A stretch of DNA of 5,734 nt from Bacillota bacterium (GTDB lineage Bacteria > Bacillota > Sulfobacillia > Sulfobacillales > Sulfobacillaceae), in contig JAMDDZ010000091.1 in assembly GCA_023488565.1 (NCBI GenBank), positions 1-5,734 of the forward strand, read 5' to 3'. A program made the translations under genes and the position numbers. This document shows, one piece after another, positions 5,010 to 5,734 of the stretch; positions within the stretch are counted from its first letter, which is position 1; the number at the start of each line of letters is the position of its first letter. A model generated the notes under the pieces. The model searched no databases. It was not told where the DNA came from and was given only the letters and a program-made list of their open reading frames with translations.

Positions 5010-5173
5010 ATGACTCCGTGCGAGGATCCCCCATCACCACACAGCCGCCAGACTTAAGTCAATCAGTTGTCTTCCTATAGATTATCATGCCACAAATGGA
5101 CGTGGTATGACTTGACTCCGCTGGTGGCACACGTGGGCGAATAGCGATACAATGAGTGGGAGGTGATACGTCG
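5010..5173 (+). other. Upstream region of the toxin-antitoxin operon
   Basis: No gene is present. TGCCAC (5088-5093) and GTGGCA (5124-5129) form a widely spaced 6-bp inverted repeat, and CCAC/GTGG (5090-5093, 5102-5105) a smaller one nested at its left. Antitoxins of this type usually bind palindromes upstream of their own operon, so these are candidate operators. TTGACT at 5112-5117 resembles a -35 box, but I see no good -10 box at the right distance, so no promoter is claimed. The ribosome site GGGAGGTGA (5158-5166) closes the region. Confidence 0.3.
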
Positions 5174-5434
5174 ATGACTATGTCGCGCGTTGGTCAAAAG
5201 GGCCAGGTAGTTCTACCGAAGGAACTTCGCGATGTAATCGGGATTCTTCCAGGTGACCGGGTCGTATTTGACATTCAAGATGGAAAGGTAGTCCTGACTC
5301 CCGTGCCTACCCGCACCACGTCCGATCTCCTTGGTATTCTTCGGATGCCCAAGCCGATGAATGTAAAGGAGGCGCGTCAGGACTATCAGAACCACTTGGT
5401 CGACAAGCTAAAGGAAGGTCAACCTGATGCGTGA
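5174..5434 (+). CDS. AbrB/MazE-fold antitoxin (VapB-like)
   Basis: This 86-residue protein opens with MTMSRVGQKGQVVLPKELRD, then VIGILPGDRVVFDIQDGKVV, then LTPVP: the swapped-hairpin AbrB/MazE/SpoVT DNA-binding domain (about 1-48). The rest (DLLGILRMPKPMNVKEARQD onward) is a polar, probably flexible tail of the type that wraps and neutralises a toxin. The start at ATG 5174 is set by GGGAGGTGA at 5158-5166, eight bases ahead; a GTG at 5156 would include that site, and a second ATG at 5180 is possible. It overlaps the PIN toxin by 8 bp, the usual antitoxin-first order. By family precedent it represses its own operon. No damage is visible, in contrast to the transposon fossils just to its left. 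Confidence 0.9.
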   Translation: MTMSRVGQKGQVVLPKELRDVIGILPGDRVVFDIQDGKVVLTPVPTRTTSDLLGILRMPKPMNVKEARQDYQNHLVDKLKEGQPDA

Positions 5435-5734
5435 GGAGGCTCGCCGTGCCCATGTTGACGCTAATGTGATCCTGCGCCTTCTCTTAGGCGAACCTGAGGA
5501 CCAGGCCCTCTCTTCAAAGGCGATATTCGACCGGGCGTCGCGAGCCGAACTAATCGCGGTAATCCATCCAGTGGTATGCGCCGAGGTGATTTACGTTCTC
5601 ACGTCGCCGAGGCTGGCAGCCTATCCACGGCGACAGGTCACAGACGTCCTACGTGGTTTTTTTGCATTGGAGGGTATAGAGGTTGTAGACCTCGACGTGG
5701 CACTTAAAGCGCTGCGACAATTTGAGGAAACAAA
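5427..5734 (+). CDS. PIN-domain toxin (VapC-like), 3' end beyond window
   Basis: PIN-domain toxins are Mg2+-dependent RNases that cut RNA and arrest growth when freed from their antitoxin. The visible 102 codons contain HVDANVILRLLLGEPED, with the first catalytic Asp at residue 11, followed by VVCAEVIYVLTSPR, with the conserved Glu at residue 53. The C-terminal Asp residues of the active site should lie just beyond the right edge: the last visible part, VDLDVALKALRQFEET, is where family members approach the conserved D-x-x-x/D motif. The start is ATG 5427, eight bases after AAGGAAGG (5411-5418), inside the last codons of the antitoxin gene (ATGCGTGA overlap). Translation is probably coupled. 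Completeness cannot be judged. Confidence 0.88.
   Translation, partial: MREEARRAHVDANVILRLLLGEPEDQALSSKAIFDRASRAELIAVIHPVVCAEVIYVLTSPRLAAYPRRQVTDVLRGFFALEGIEVVDLDVALKALRQFEET

Noticed and set aside
5112..5153. Sigma-A promoter TTGACT ... TACAAT for the toxin-antitoxin operon
   Set aside because: The gap between the boxes is about 30 bp, far beyond the usual 16-18, and no better -10 box is visible.
1..5734. tRNA or rRNA genes
   Set aside because: No cloverleaf with a T-loop or any rRNA-like segment was recognised on either strand.

Overview
The window reads as an accessory, transposon-scarred stretch of a mid-GC, probably Gram-positive (Bacillota-type) genome. The support is modest: strong AGGAG/GGGAGGTGA-like ribosome sites, TTG starts, and insertion-sequence families common in such genomes. 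I cannot name the organism from the sequence; a Sulfobacillus-like acidophile is a guess only. Only four genes look intact, and one of these runs off the right edge. Most of the remainder is decayed mobile DNA.

Layout. Positions 1-1220 hold no intact gene. There are two short minus-strand fragments of membrane proteins: one resembles the first helix of an MFS transporter (159-392), the other is an unidentified C-terminus (469-624). Positions 1223-1517 (minus) are a frameshifted IS3-family OrfA that still has its TTG start and AAGGAG site. Positions 1568-1840 (plus) are a probable IS630-family helix-turn-helix fragment. Positions 2002-2107 carry a 13-bp direct repeat and a perfect 16-bp palindrome TGTGA-N6-TCACA, the classical CRP/FNR site pattern. 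This precedes a two-gene unit: a four-helix membrane protein of unknown function (to 2611) and a NarL/LuxR-type regulator (2652-3353) whose receiver domain has lost its phosphorylation residues.

Positions 3370-3510 are rich in hairpins. They lead into a multiply frameshifted IS110-family transposase remnant (about 3549-4141) and a structured non-coding tail. Next comes the most notable region, 4299-5004. On the minus strand, 4708 to 4457 is the fossil of a TnsA endonuclease N-terminus (Tn7-like transposon), with its start codon mutated to ACG behind an intact AAGGAG. Behind it, at 4811-5004, is an AT-rich array of degenerate repeats ending in TGTTGACG, which I interpret as the tnsA-proximal end of a Tn7-like element with its TnsB-binding sites.

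Just outside that end is an intact toxin-antitoxin pair: an AbrB/MazE-fold antitoxin (5174-5434) overlapping by 8 bp a PIN-domain toxin (5427 to the edge). The regulator/membrane-protein pair may be former cargo of the Tn7-like element, but no second end was found in the window, so this is conjecture.
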